Shown: in pieces, positions 1-7,753 of the stretch
Position numbering within the stretch: the first letter of the stretch is position 1
How the letters are laid out: each line of letters opens with the position of its first letter
Notes under the pieces: model-generated
Database searches by the model: none
Told to the model about the DNA's origin: nothing
The model's input: the letters and a program-made list of their open reading frames with translations, nothing else
Assembly (NCBI GenBank): GCA_910575405.1
Contig: CAJTER010000034.1
Location: 15,240-51,103 of the forward strand
Origin: Clostridia bacterium
Lineage (GTDB): Bacteria > Bacillota > Clostridia > Peptostreptococcales > Anaerovoracaceae
Length of the DNA: 35,864 nucleotides
Direction of reading: 5' to 3'
Program-made: the position numbers and the translations under genes

Positions 1-78
1 TATTATTATTTTTAATAATAAATACCATTGTTACATGTGGCGAGTCAAGAGGTAAAAACTCCCTTACGTTTTAAATAT

Positions 79-95
79 ATAGGTAATTGCAAAAC
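79..95 (+). repeat. Left terminal inverted repeat of the first IS
   Basis: The sequence ATAGGTAATTGCAAAAC is the exact reverse complement of 1796-1812. The match stops at the outer base 78, which supports this as the element's end. Confidence 0.8.
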
Positions 96-235
96 ACAAA
101 AGGAATAGGAAAAATAAAAAAGGGAAATGACAAAATGCCAGAATCTCCCGTATGAGCTGGAATGGTTTGAATAAACAGAAGAAAGAGGGCAGCACAAAAA
201 CGCCCTATACAAAAACGGGGCTCTCAGCAAGAATC

Positions 236-1673
236 TCAGCACGAAGCCACAAACAGCGGTTTTAAACTTTGTAAATATTGCTTCTTGTTTAATTGACCAG
301 CCAGAAGCACCGTAAGCAGCTGTGAAATACCAGCTAGAAGCAAATCGGCATGCAGAGTTTCCGCATTGCGGGTTTTCCGCCCGGAAATGCCGCCGGACTC
401 TTTCAGTCGGCCAATCGTCCGTTCTGCAGCCGTGCGCAGCTTGTACGTTTGCTCCTATTCCGGTGTTCCTCTGGTTATGCCAGGCCAGGCACGCAGATCT
501 TTTTCCAGGTACACGTAGAACATGCGCCCGCAGGGAGACGGTGTACAGGGGTTCTCGCAGGAGGTCCGCCGTTTACTTTTTCCCTTGATGGTGCGCCACT
601 TCATTTTGGGGCAAACAAATTTCATGGTGGGGATTTTACAGCGGAGATGGGATTTGCTGCCTTCCCGCTTCATGGGAAGGGAAGGATCCTTTGGACAGCA
701 GGGAATGCCGTCTTCCTTGAGAGGGCAATCGGTATCCGGCAGGGAAAGTGCGGAACGAAGCGGGATCAAAGCCTTTTCAAAGTAGAGTTCCTGAAGAAGG
801 GACTTGTAGAGTTCGATGGAATCAAAGGCCGCATCTCCTAAAAAGAGGGAAGGCTCGAAAGAAGGATGCTTTTGAAAATAGTCCTTCAAAACTGGAAGCA
901 GCGCTTTGGAATCGACCAGAGCCTTATCCTCTTCGGGGGAGTCGGACTTTTTCTCCAGAATAATCTCCGGGTGCTGCTGGATAAAATCCCGATCAAAGAA
1001 GGAGATATCCCGGATAATGCCAAACTTGTAGGCATAGCAAAAATGGCCATTGATGTACATCTGCTGGATAGGCGGATGGGAAGCATGGGGAGGAAAGGCC
1101 GCATAAGCAGCTTTATAGGGGTACAAAGTCCTGCTCAGGAACCAGCGTTTTCTGAAAGGCTTTCATCTTTTTGATGAGAGACTGGGCATATTTCGGATTG
1201 TTTTCGGTCACAAAGGCTTCAATGCCGGACGTATCGAAGATGGTCATAGCCGCTTTCTCTTCATCCATTTGCTGGCAAATGGGTTCGGTCTGCTCCACGA
1301 GCTGCTCAAAAAGGAGTTTCAGGTCGGGAAGAAAGTCCTGCTTGAATCTGGTGAATTGGGAAGCATGAGGAAGCCTGGAGAAGCCGCAAAAGTTGCGAAG
1401 AGGCGGAGAGAAGTGCAAAAAGAGAAGGAAGAGGGAATCGTCACAGATCGAGAAGAGCTTCTGGAGGATGAGGGCCCAAAGCATGGAAAAGAGAGAATAG
1501 GTGCGGGGTCTGCCAGTGGGCTTGTAAAAATGGTAGATAAAGGAATAGGGAGCAAGGGACTCCAAATGGATGGTCTTTTGAAGAAGCGAGAGGAAAGCGG
1601 GTTTATCCTGTTCAAAAAGGGACTCACATTCGGAAAAAAGGTCTTTCATAGAAAGCTGGGTATGTGCTATCAT
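236..1673 (-). pseudogene. Transposase, broken by a frameshift and an amber stop
   Basis: The reading starts at 1673 and runs in one frame to about 1113. It then continues in another frame from about 1126 to a TAG at 455-457, and resumes in that same frame to a natural TGA at 236-238. The joined product would be about 478 residues, a normal length for this transposase class. Visible parts are a first catalytic Asp in IFDTSGIEAF, a second in FLGDAAFDS, and a terminal helix with AAERTIGRLKESGG supplying the Glu. The TAG falls between RGTPE and EQTYKLR, where the family normally has Trp, so TGG to TAG is the likely lesion. The gene is dead by sequence unless the frameshift is a read error. Confidence 0.85.
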
Positions 1674-1795
1674 AGAGGTACAATTCCTTTCTGGGATTTG
1701 GCAATTGTTTCTTGTAACTCAACTGTACCATAAATCAGTGAGGAGTTGTTTGTTTTTTCCAGCTTCTAATCCCTTTATTTTTCAACGGGTTTCAC

Positions 1796-1812
1796 GTTTT
1801 GCAATTACCTAT
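1796..1812 (-). repeat. Right terminal inverted repeat of the first IS
   Basis: This is a perfect 17-bp inverted copy of 79-95. Beyond it the neighbouring gene's ribosome binding site begins at about 1828. Confidence 0.8.
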
Positions 1813-1843
1813 GGACAAGAAAGGCGGAAAGGAGGCATCGTTT

Positions 1844-2023
1844 ATGGCAATAGCAGTTTCTCTAAACAGGGAGCAGGATAAATATATAAACGGTATGAAT
1901 GAATATATCAAAAAAATAAGCGCTTCTCCTGAAGCTGAGGCGGAAGCTTTGGCAGCATTAAAAAGAACGGACGTCGTTACAAAACAGGGCAATCTGAAAG
2001 AAAAAATAGTATCATGGGAGTAA
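1844..2023 (+). CDS. Small antitoxin-like protein (59 aa)
   Basis: The start at 1844 is chosen because AAAGGAGG lies about 8 bp upstream; a longer reading from 1799 would begin inside the IS repeat. The product is helical and charged, with no signal peptide or membrane segment, and ends in GNLKEKIVSWE. From memory, small proteins with this type of ending are encoded just upstream of predicted ADP-ribosyltransferase-fold toxins that begin with an LVIGFHGCD motif. That motif does follow 5 bp downstream (2028-2114). The gene is therefore a likely orphan antitoxin or immunity partner. The IS immediately upstream may have removed its own promoter. Function is inferred from position and resemblance only. 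Confidence 0.6.
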   Translation: MAIAVSLNREQDKYINGMNEYIKKISASPEAEAEALAALKRTDVVTKQGNLKEKIVSWE

Positions 2024-2027
2024 GCGT

Positions 2028-2114
2028 ATGTACAGCAAGCTTCCCAATTTAGTAATTGGCTTTCATGGATGTGATAGTAGTGATAGATTTGAGCTATTGT
2101 TTGAATTCAACTGA
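2028..2114 (+). pseudogene. Truncated toxin-like gene, N-terminal stub (ADP-ribosyltransferase-fold family)
   Basis: The stub starts 5 bp after the stop of the antitoxin-like gene and encodes 28 residues. The first 16 (MYSKLPNLVIGFHGCD) look like the N-terminus of a family whose full members go on to a YDWLGNGIYFWE-type segment and are usually described as predicted ADP-ribosyltransferase-fold or DUF3990-like toxins. After GCD the resemblance ends and a TGA closes the frame. I could not find the rest of the domain in the next 500 bp on either strand. The toxin has probably been lost by deletion, leaving its partner behind. Confidence 0.5.
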
Positions 2115-2504
2115 TAAAGGGCTACTTTTCACCTATTGAACCTGATAAAGATTTTACTATACCTTAATGCTGTCTAGCTGCTCCTTATGGCAGATAGCAT
2201 ACTAGCGAAATTCGGAATTCCAAGATTTGCTCATAGGCGGGGAGGCGTCGCATTAGAAGCAATTCCGATGCGAGAATCCCTTTTGCGTCCGATTTTGGAG
2301 AGGCCTTGCCTGTGCTTTCCCCTTCTGCAAAGGTGTAGTTGGTAATGTGCATGATAGCGAATTGCGCCTTGGAAGCTGCCCAGAGGGCTATAATAACAAA
2401 GACCACATTGCCAACTCCGGCGGAGGAAAATCGGCAAACTGGAAAGGAGCAGATAAAAAGAAATCTGCTCCAAAAGCTCCGCCGCCAGTCCTGCTTAGCG
2501 CCCT
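2115..2504. other. Gene-free, degenerate stretch
   Basis: No open frame here has a credible start, a ribosome binding site and protein-like composition. Short frames on both strands (for example minus 2185-2406) look like chance. The stretch probably holds debris from the lost toxin gene and earlier insertions. An imperfect hairpin lies at about 2169-2203 (TGCT...AGCA with an inner CTGC...GCAG), with no T-tract. Confidence 0.4.
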
Positions 2505-2648
2505 CTAATCCCGCTTTGCTTTCTGCCTTTCCTCCAGCTTTCGCCGCAGCGTGGACAAGACGTTTGCCCGATGGTGGATCTGGTGCTTTGATGCTGCGGC
2601 ATCCATGATAAGCTCTACCTCTATCAGGGCTATTTCAAAAAATCCCAT
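2505..2648 (-). CDS. Small hypothetical ORF directly after the DUF6506 gene
   Basis: The ATG at 2648 abuts the TAA of the DUF6506 gene, so it could be translated by coupling. The 47-residue product has a hydrophobic start followed by a strongly basic helical end (TLRRKLEERQKAKRD). I do not recognise it. It could be the start of a truncated gene or a chance frame; the coupled position is its main support. Confidence 0.25.
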   Translation of the reverse strand: MGFFEIALIEVELIMDAAASKHQIHHRANVLSTLRRKLEERQKAKRD

Positions 2649-3197
2649 TTATTTCAGTTCTCCGCAGGAGCCTACCGGAACCTTTCCTCCAATAGCGTCT
2701 ATGATTTCCAAAGTCCGCGCTTTATCAAAGAAGCTGCACAGCTCCAGAAAATAAACGCCCTGCTCTACCAGCTCTTTTGCCGCAGCCTTAGCCGCATCCA
2801 GATCCTTTGTAAAGCGTACATATGTATTGCAGACATCGTTTTTCAGCGTAAAGTTTTGAGTTTCTTCCACACCGTCCATTACAACGACGATTCCATATTC
2901 CTGCAGAGAATCGAGAGCCTCTATCTTTTCCAGCTCTGCCGGCAGATAATCCGCGTGCAGAATCTCCATATCGCTCTTTGTAATGCTCAGCAGCTTTTCT
3001 ACGGCTTCATCGTCAAAGTCACCGCACATGTCGATGAGATCATATCCTTCGCTGTCCAGCTTTTTTACCAGCTCCCGCGTCATTTCAAAGGAACTGATCC
3101 CTGCCACCAGATTGATGCTTTCCTCGTTTTCATAAACAATGGAATAGGTTTCCGGTGATGCGTTGTCAACATTTTCAATAAAAGCGTATTTAAATAT
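2649..3197 (-). CDS. Tandem DUF6506-type protein with an ATA start
   Basis: The coding frame runs to an in-frame TAG at 3207-3209. The only candidate for a full-length start is ATA at 3195-3197, five bases after a perfect AGGAGG. It gives the family-like start (I/M)FKYAFIEN; the next ATG lies about 38 codons in. The 182-residue protein holds two copies of the DUF6506 pattern: residues about 1-85 (ELVKKL..GYDLIDMCGDFDDEAVEKLL) and about 95-182 (ELVEQGVYFLELCSFFD...GGKVPVG). No enzymatic role is known to me for this family. The gene sits between two broken insertion sequences, and the ATG to ATA change may be an early decay step or a genuine non-standard start. GTG at 3105-3107 is the fallback. 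Confidence 0.7.
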   Translation of the reverse strand: MFKYAFIENVDNASPETYSIVYENEESINLVAGISSFEMTRELVKKLDSEGYDLIDMCGDFDDEAVEKLLSITKSDMEILHADYLPAELEKIEALDSLQEYGIVVVMDGVEETQNFTLKNDVCNTYVRFTKDLDAAKAAAKELVEQGVYFLELCSFFDKARTLEIIDAIGGKVPVGSCGELK

Positions 3198-3202
3198 AGT
3201 TT

Positions 3203-3208
3203 CCTCCT
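3203..3208 (-). promoter_or_regulatory. Strong Shine-Dalgarno that fixes the ATA start
   Basis: AGGAGG on the minus strand is followed by a five-base spacer and then ATA. No ATG, GTG or TTG lies in frame within normal distance, so this site decides the start of the DUF6506 gene. Confidence 0.7.
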
Positions 3209-3209
3209 A

Positions 3210-3468
3210 CTACAATATATTTATGGTTAATATCCCTTACAGCCAGTAAGGAATTACCCATCTTGTTGCTTAAGCTGTATAATGATGGAGCAATCGGTAT
3301 AGCGGGTTCCTCCTTGGGCTTTGCGCCCGTAAACAAGTCTGCTAACCAGCTCCTCATTCGCAGCGTTCGCTTTATGCAGGTTGAGCCACCTTTCGGGTGC
3401 GTTCGTGTCACACCACAGTAGATTGAATCGGCCATGAGTAAATCTGGTATTAATATGCTATAATAAAG
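3210..3468. other. Intergenic stretch without a recognised gene
   Basis: A minus-strand open frame (3190-3525) crosses it, but it has no ribosome binding site, overlaps the IS end and the DUF6506 leader, and does not resemble a protein I know. The stretch may contain the promoter of the DUF6506 gene, but no clear -35/-10 pair is visible. Confidence 0.4.
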
Positions 3469-3518
3469 TTGTAACAGAAGGTACCGAAAAAAGAGACAAG
3501 GAAAAAAGAGGAACCAAA

Positions 3519-3815
3519 ATGGCACAACACGATGAACCCGAATTTCGAAAGAAAATCGTCCGTCTCCATCTGGAAGAAGGCTGAACCTACAAAAGTATTA
3601 TGGAGGAATATGGAATTGCGAAATCCAGCATTTCCAAATGGTGCAACGAATTCAGCAAAGAATGCCAAAAGCAAGCCAATACCAAACAGGGAGAACCAAC
3701 GGAACTGGATATGATGAAAGAGAATCTTTGCCTGCGCAGGGAATTAAAAGAGATGAAAAAGGAAAATCTCTTCTTAAAAAAAGCAGCGGCATTCTTTGCA
3801 AAGGAACTCGATTAG
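3519..3815 (+). pseudogene. IS3-family OrfA (helix-turn-helix), in-frame TGA
   Basis: The frame starts at ATG 3519 after AAGAGGAACC and ends at TAG 3813-3815. It encodes a helix-turn-helix (YKSIMEEYGIAKSSISKW) followed by a leucine-zipper-like coiled coil (MKENLCLRRELKEMKKENL), which is the normal OrfA design for binding the IS ends and for multimerising. Codon 22 (3582-3584) is TGA where related proteins usually carry Arg, so CGA to TGA is likely. The intact remainder from 3600 could be translated only by reinitiation. Confidence 0.85.
3776..3783 (+). other. Probable programmed -1 frameshift site (A7G) between orfA and orfB
   Basis: A run of seven A followed by G lies near the end of orfA, and orfB is in the -1 frame. 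IS3-family elements commonly use A6G or A7G to make the OrfAB fusion transposase. Slippage here joins the coiled coil to the orfB frame, which lacks a good start codon of its own. Confidence 0.55.
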
Positions 3816-4674
3816 AGGCTTATCGGTTCCTGGACCAACATCGGGATGAATTTGGTACCCGCTGGTTACTGAGACGGCTTGGGATTTACCCCAACGCCTA
3901 TTACAACTATCGCAAACAGCGCAAAGCAGAGCATTTTGTCCAAAAGGCAGAAGTCTGCTCACAAATTGAAGCACTTTACCATCAATACAATGGCACCCCT
4001 GGCTATCGCAGCATAACGGTTTATCTGGAGCGCAAAGGCTACCAGTACAGTCCGGCCACGATTCATCGTTATATGAACCAGGAATTAGGGCTGCATTCTA
4101 TTGTCCGCCCCAAACGGCCCGGATATGAAAGGGGAAAACCACACAAAGTCTTTGAAAACAAGCTACACCAGAATTTCACAGCACAAGAGAAGAATCAAAA
4201 GTGGTGTACGGATTTTACCTATTTGTTTTGGAGAATCATGAAGTACGGTACAATTGCAGTATTTTGGATTTATATGACCGGAGCATTGTTGCCAGCCTTA
4301 CGGATTGCAAAATGACCAGCGAGCTTGCCATCCGCACCTTGAAAAAGGCCCTAGAGTCGCAATCTGTGCGGAAGGGGGAACTTCTGCTGCATAGCGATCA
4401 GGGAACGCCGTATACCTCGAAGGCGTTTACAGATTTTTGCGAATCGGAGCAAATCACCCAGAGCATGAGCAAAGCGGGGTATCCCTATGACAACGCACCG
4501 ATGGAACGTTATTTTAACACTTTAAAGAGCGAATGTACCAATTTATATCAATTTGAAACAGAGGAGGTATTATATCGTCAGGTAGAGGAATTTGCCTATG
4601 TCCATTATAACCATGTCCGTCCACATAGTTTTAATGGATATCGAACCCCATACGAGGCGAGAATGGACAAATAG
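3782..4674 (+). pseudogene. IS3-family OrfB transposase (rve integrase core), frameshifted
   Basis: The frame opens across the slippery site and reads AYRFLDQHRDEFGTRW through an HTH_21-like segment to the first catalytic Asp in WCTDFTYLF. Near 4218-4236 the frame shifts, and the sequence resumes as ENHEVRYNCSILDLYDRSIVAS, ending at 4674. The second frame holds the second Asp (LLHSDQGTPY) and the Glu (NAPMERYFNTLK), so the DDE triad is complete apart from the break. One base is probably missing just after the first Asp motif. The product would be inactive. Confidence 0.88.
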
Positions 4675-4816
4675 CGACGGGGTTGGAACAGATTCTAATT
4701 CCCAAACTCATCCCTTGATATGTTTTAGTCACGATTGTTACAATTTTGCTTGGCCACTACAAAACGCAGCGGCAGGGTGTGGTACCTGCTGGCAGTCAGC
4801 CTTCCGTATAGAGACC

Positions 4817-4836
4817 GTGCCTATCCGATATGGCAC
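4817..4836. promoter_or_regulatory. Imperfect inverted repeat upstream of the small RHH-like gene
   Basis: GTGCC and GGCAC arms flank an A/T-rich core. It lies six bases before a perfect palindrome, so the two may form a double operator. Confidence 0.35.
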
Positions 4837-4842
4837 AGCGTT

Positions 4843-4860
4843 GATAGGTATATACCTATC
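4843..4860. promoter_or_regulatory. Perfect 18-bp palindrome, probable operator
   Basis: GATAGGTATATACCTATC reads the same on both strands and ends 17 bp before the start codon at 4878, just ahead of the ribosome binding site. Small ribbon-helix-helix proteins often repress their own promoter from such sites. Confidence 0.5.
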
Positions 4861-4877
4861 AGAAAGGAAACAGATAC

Positions 4878-5090
4878 ATGGGAGACTGGTTAGACTCCAT
4901 CCAAACCCGCACCAATGCTCAAGCCAAGTACGACAAAAACAATACAGTGGGCTTTTACATGAAACTGAACATCCACACGGATATGGACATCATCCGCTGG
5001 CTCTGGTGCCAGCGTTCAAAGCAGGGCGCAATCAAAAAACTTATCTGGGAAGAGATTGCCAGGAAAGATTCCGGAAATTCTCTTTCCTGA
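4878..5090 (+). CDS. Small ribbon-helix-helix-like protein (70 aa)
   Basis: The start at 4878 follows AGAAAGGAAA. The product has a short charged N-terminus, then a strand-like segment (GFYMKLNIHTDMDI), then two helices ending in KQGAIKKLIWEEI. That pattern, N..GFYLKLN..TD.DII..L....KQG.IK.LIR.EI, is common in small Firmicutes proteins that look like ribbon-helix-helix DNA binders. No toxin partner is present downstream; the next gene is convergent. The palindrome at 4843-4860 suggests autoregulation. It could also be an orphan antitoxin left by a mobile element. Confidence 0.6.
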   Translation: MGDWLDSIQTRTNAQAKYDKNNTVGFYMKLNIHTDMDIIRWLWCQRSKQGAIKKLIWEEIARKDSGNSLS

Positions 5091-5229
5091 TGCGCCCATA
5101 CTCTTTATGTTAACCACTGGTCTACGGTGACCTTGTTTTGATGCCCTTAAATCAATCTGTATAAAATTTTCAAAGTTCACAAATTTCTACTTGACTTTTT
5201 ATTTGCAGGCTTGTTGCGTTGTTCTGTAA

Positions 5230-5266
5230 GCACTGGAAAAGGGTCTCCCTGTTACTGTTCCAGTGC
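5230..5266 (-). other. Hairpin spanning the end of the DUF6485 gene
   Basis: GCACTGGAA (5230-5238) and TTCCAGTGC (5258-5266) form a 9-bp stem that overlaps the last codons of the DUF6485 gene. There is no T-tract after it, so it is not a standard intrinsic terminator, but it may protect or end the urease-operon transcript. Confidence 0.4.
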
Positions 5267-5458
5267 CCGCTTTGCAAAATGCTCAAAGCTCCAGTCTTCA
5301 AATCCATCGATGCTGTCCGTTGCTTTCAGGAAAAAGCATTTTGGAATTTCTCTGCATTTGAGACTGTCCTCAACGCATAAATTGCATCCCTGATCATGGT
5401 TTGCTGGATTAAACTGACATTCGGCGTCCATGCATGGACAAAAATTTGGTTTACTCAT
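5252..5458 (-). CDS. DUF6485 family small cysteine-rich protein
   Basis: The 68-residue protein starts after AAGGAGAAACTAAA. Its Cys pattern is C-P-C, then C at about residue 14, a C-x-x-C-type pair (GCNLC), and a KCFFL motif near the middle. This is the DUF6485 pattern of a short metal- or redox-type cysteine protein followed by an aromatic helix. Its function is unknown. It lies 57 bp after the NhaC-like antiporter on the same strand and is the likely last gene of the urease transcript. Confidence 0.7.
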   Translation of the reverse strand: MSKPNFCPCMDAECQFNPANHDQGCNLCVEDSLKCREIPKCFFLKATDSIDGFEDWSFEHFAKRALEQ

Positions 5459-5515
5459 TTTAGTTTCTCCTTATTATAATGTTGTTATTTCTGATTTCCA
5501 TAAATACCCGTCCGA

Positions 5516-6880
5516 CTAAAATATAAATCCAAGAATCAGAAAGATGATTGCCGTAATTCCAAATGGAATATAAAACATTGGCAGCGTACTTCTCGCATAG
5601 TCTGAATTTCGAATATCGGTTGCCATGGAAACGATAGTTGCGCAATCACTGAAAAAGCATGCCTGGCTTCCAAATACGGTTGCAGAAACCAGCGCTCCGC
5701 TTGCCATAAAGACATTTACTCCCAGTGATTCGGCTAAGGGCAGAATAATCGGAAACGCAATGGCCGCAACACCCCAAAAGCTTCCTGAACCAAAGGCCAG
5801 TAATGACATAAAGATAAAGACCAGGAAGGGGAATAGCTTTGGGCTCAATACAGGCTCGGTTGCGTGAATTACAAACTCTGCCATGCCCAGACCATTATTT
5901 GCAGCCTGCAAAAAGAATGCGGCAATTACAATTAAGGCTCCCGGCAGCATATCCTTCATTCCTTCGCTAATGGTTTCGCAGATTTCTCCGGCTTTCATCA
6001 GTCTCTGAACAGCTACCATGGCTATGGTTAAAAACAGGCCGATCAGCACTCCGATCAACATATCACCTGTAATAATTGTAACAATCGCAAGTACAACAAT
6101 CGGAATCAGGAATGTCAGAAAAACGCCTTTTTTAAGCTCTTCCTTTTTTGCTTCCAGCATTTCGGCTTTTTCTTCCACATTGGCAATATTCGCAGGCAAT
6201 GTAACTCCTGTTTCGGCAGCATATTTGTCATCTCTGCGTACAGGTCCGATTAATGGCACTACCCTGAAAATTACCAAAGGCACTATCAACAGGGAAACCC
6301 ATGCGTATACCAGAAACGGGATTGTCGATAAATATGCGCTGTATCCATCAGAAACAACACCTGCCTTTTCCATTAAGCCCATCATGTATGCCGACCATGT
6401 TGCAAAGGGCAGGATACAGCATACGCTGGCGCCTGTCGATGCGATGACGTAAGCTAACAGCGTCCGCGGCACCCTGTATTTGTCCGTAAGGTTTTTCATC
6501 GCAACACCTACGGCCAGAGCATTCAGATAGTCATCCGCAAACACAACGATACCCAGGATCCATGTGCAGATCAGTGAACTTTTACGTCCCCTACCTACCT
6601 TGGCAACCAGATTCCCAAATCCGATCGCACTTTTTGATTTTTCAAACAGCGCCACCATGCCGCCAAAGCATACAAACAGCATTACAATCCAAACCGTATT
6701 CTGTTCCATCAAGACACCGTACATGGCGTCAATACTTTCCGTAAAAAAGTTTTTGCCTGCCAGAATGATAAATCCCAGAACTCCGCCCAAGATCATGGGT
6801 TCGAAGGTTCTTTTTGTAATAATCGCCACTACAACAACTACAACGACAGGGACTAAACTAATAATTCCATAAGTATCCAT
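5516..6880 (-). CDS. NhaC-type Na+/H+ antiporter family protein
   Basis: The 454-residue protein has about 11-12 hydrophobic segments along its whole length and no soluble domain beyond a charged loop at about residues 230-255. Diagnostic motifs are FADDYLNAL at about residues 115-123 and GSQACFFSDCATIVS with MATDIRNSDY near 405-430, as in NhaC and related YuiF-like antiporters (ion transporter superfamily). It would exchange Na+ (or another cation or organic anion) for protons at the membrane. It starts 33 bp after ureD with GAAAGGATGTG as ribosome binding site, so it should be co-transcribed with urease. A role in pH and ion balance during ammonia production is inference; an ammonium or amide substrate is also possible. 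Confidence 0.8.
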   Translation of the reverse strand: MDTYGIISLVPVVVVVVVAIITKRTFEPMILGGVLGFIILAGKNFFTESIDAMYGVLMEQNTVWIVMLFVCFGGMVALFEKSKSAIGFGNLVAKVGRGRKSSLICTWILGIVVFADDYLNALAVGVAMKNLTDKYRVPRTLLAYVIASTGASVCCILPFATWSAYMMGLMEKAGVVSDGYSAYLSTIPFLVYAWVSLLIVPLVIFRVVPLIGPVRRDDKYAAETGVTLPANIANVEEKAEMLEAKKEELKKGVFLTFLIPIVVLAIVTIITGDMLIGVLIGLFLTIAMVAVQRLMKAGEICETISEGMKDMLPGALIVIAAFFLQAANNGLGMAEFVIHATEPVLSPKLFPFLVFIFMSLLAFGSGSFWGVAAIAFPIILPLAESLGVNVFMASGALVSATVFGSQACFFSDCATIVSMATDIRNSDYARSTLPMFYIPFGITAIIFLILGFIF

Positions 6881-6913
6881 ATTTCACATCCTTTCTTCAA
6901 GGGCAATAACGTG

Positions 6914-7753
6914 TTATCCTTTTCTCAATCCCACCGCAGGTTTATGCAAAAAATGCTGCCTGCTCGCTCCCCAAATTTCATCAATTACCGCCTGCACATG
7001 ATCCGCACGGCTGCCCAGCAGCTTTATCACAATCAGCGCTTCCCCTATGAGGCTGGCACCTCCTTTTACATCCTCATACTTTGCGATTTTTCCATTGAGC
7101 TTCGCGGTGAACATCCTGTCTGCGGCTTGATGATAAATATAAACACTTGCATAATGGCTGCAGGCTTCCATGAGCCCAATCTGGGAAACATCGGTTTCCC
7201 GCGGCAGCAGGTTTGTTTTTTCATAAGCTTCCAGAATTCCATTAATGTAGATCTTTACATTGGACGAATATCGTTCATAAGAAAAATATTCGCCCCGATC
7301 CATTCTGCCCGGCGTGACAAAATCCACAGCAAACAGATAGGATGACTGCTCCAGATAAACGGTCGTACTCTGGAAGGTTTTTGACAAAGCAAAGGGTATG
7401 CTGCATTCCGGCACGTACTCCAGGGCAGCGCGCTCTCCAACGCGGAAACAATTTTCAATTTCAGCATGAGTTCCCTTCATTTTGTACAGCTTGTTAGCCG
7501 ATGGTGTTGTTAAAAGCACCTGCGCTGTCTGTTCCACCTGGACATCTGTCAAAAGGCGATCTCCTCCCACGATTCCGCCGCTCAGATTGAGCAAGTAGAG
7601 GAATGCGGTTCCATCAGCATCCTCATAAAAGGGAGATACCACCTTCATGGGCCCTGTATAGTACACACCCGGGACATAGGTTGTCCCGTTTTGTTTTTTT
7701 CGAAAGGTCAGCCTCAGCTCACCGGTTGGATTTTTCATCGTCTCCGTCCTCAA
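6914..7753 (-). CDS. ureD: Urease accessory protein UreD
   Basis: UreD (called UreH in some species) is the scaffold that holds apo-urease and, with UreF and UreG, delivers nickel. The 279-residue protein has the family landmarks: [13 protein letters not shown] near the start, [12 protein letters not shown] at about 53-65, [14 protein letters not shown] at about 80-93 and [19 protein letters not shown] in the middle. The start at 7753 overlaps ureG by 35 bp; the internal ATG at 7738 is an alternative and gives a shorter overlap. It lies last among the ure genes, the A-B-C-E-F-G-D order seen in many Firmicutes. Nothing suggests loss of function. Confidence 0.93.
   Translation of the reverse strand: MRTETMKNPTGELRLTFRKKQNGTTYVPGVYYTGPMKVVSPFYEDADGTAFLYLLNLSGGIVGGDRLLTDVQVEQTAQVLLTTPSANKLYKMKGTHAEIENCFRVGERAALEYVPECSIPFALSKTFQSTTVYLEQSSYLFAVDFVTPGRMDRGEYFSYERYSSNVKIYINGILEAYEKTNLLPRETDVSQIGLMEACSHYASVYIYHQAADRMFTAKLNGKIAKYEDVKGGASLIGEALIVIKLLGSRADHVQAVIDEIWGASRQHFLHKPAVGLRKG

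Larger units (their letters stand above)
79..1812 (-). mobile_element. Degenerate insertion sequence, DDE transposase type (IS1182/IS4-like)
   Basis: The element is bounded by two perfect 17-bp inverted repeats (79-95 and 1796-1812) and is about 1.73 kb long. It carries one transposase gene on the minus strand that is broken twice, so the element cannot move by itself. I see no clear target-site duplication next to the repeats. The family call rests on the shape of the transposase: a single long DDE protein with a Cys-containing segment before the final E-containing helix. The right end lies only 31 bp upstream of the start codon of the next gene. Confidence 0.8.
3469..4743 (+). mobile_element. 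Degenerate IS3-family insertion sequence
   Basis: The element is about 1.27 kb with the usual IS3 layout of orfA followed by orfB. Short inverted ends TTGTAACA (3469-3476) and TGTTACAA (4736-4743) flank the genes at the expected distances. Both reading frames are damaged: a TGA in orfA and a frameshift in orfB. I could not identify a target duplication. Confidence 0.8.

Noticed and set aside
455-457. TAG in the transposase and TAG at 33509-33511 read as pyrrolysine codons
   Set aside because: The transposase position is normally Trp, one base from TAG, and other lesions (a TGA and frameshifts) lie in the same elements. No pyrrolysine gene is present.
3190-3525. 111-residue minus-strand open frame before the DUF6506 gene
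   Set aside because: It overlaps the IS3 end and the DUF6506 ribosome binding site, and has no known resemblance.
5230-5266. Intrinsic terminator at the end of the urease operon
   Set aside because: The stem is good, but no T-tract follows, so I list it only as a hairpin.
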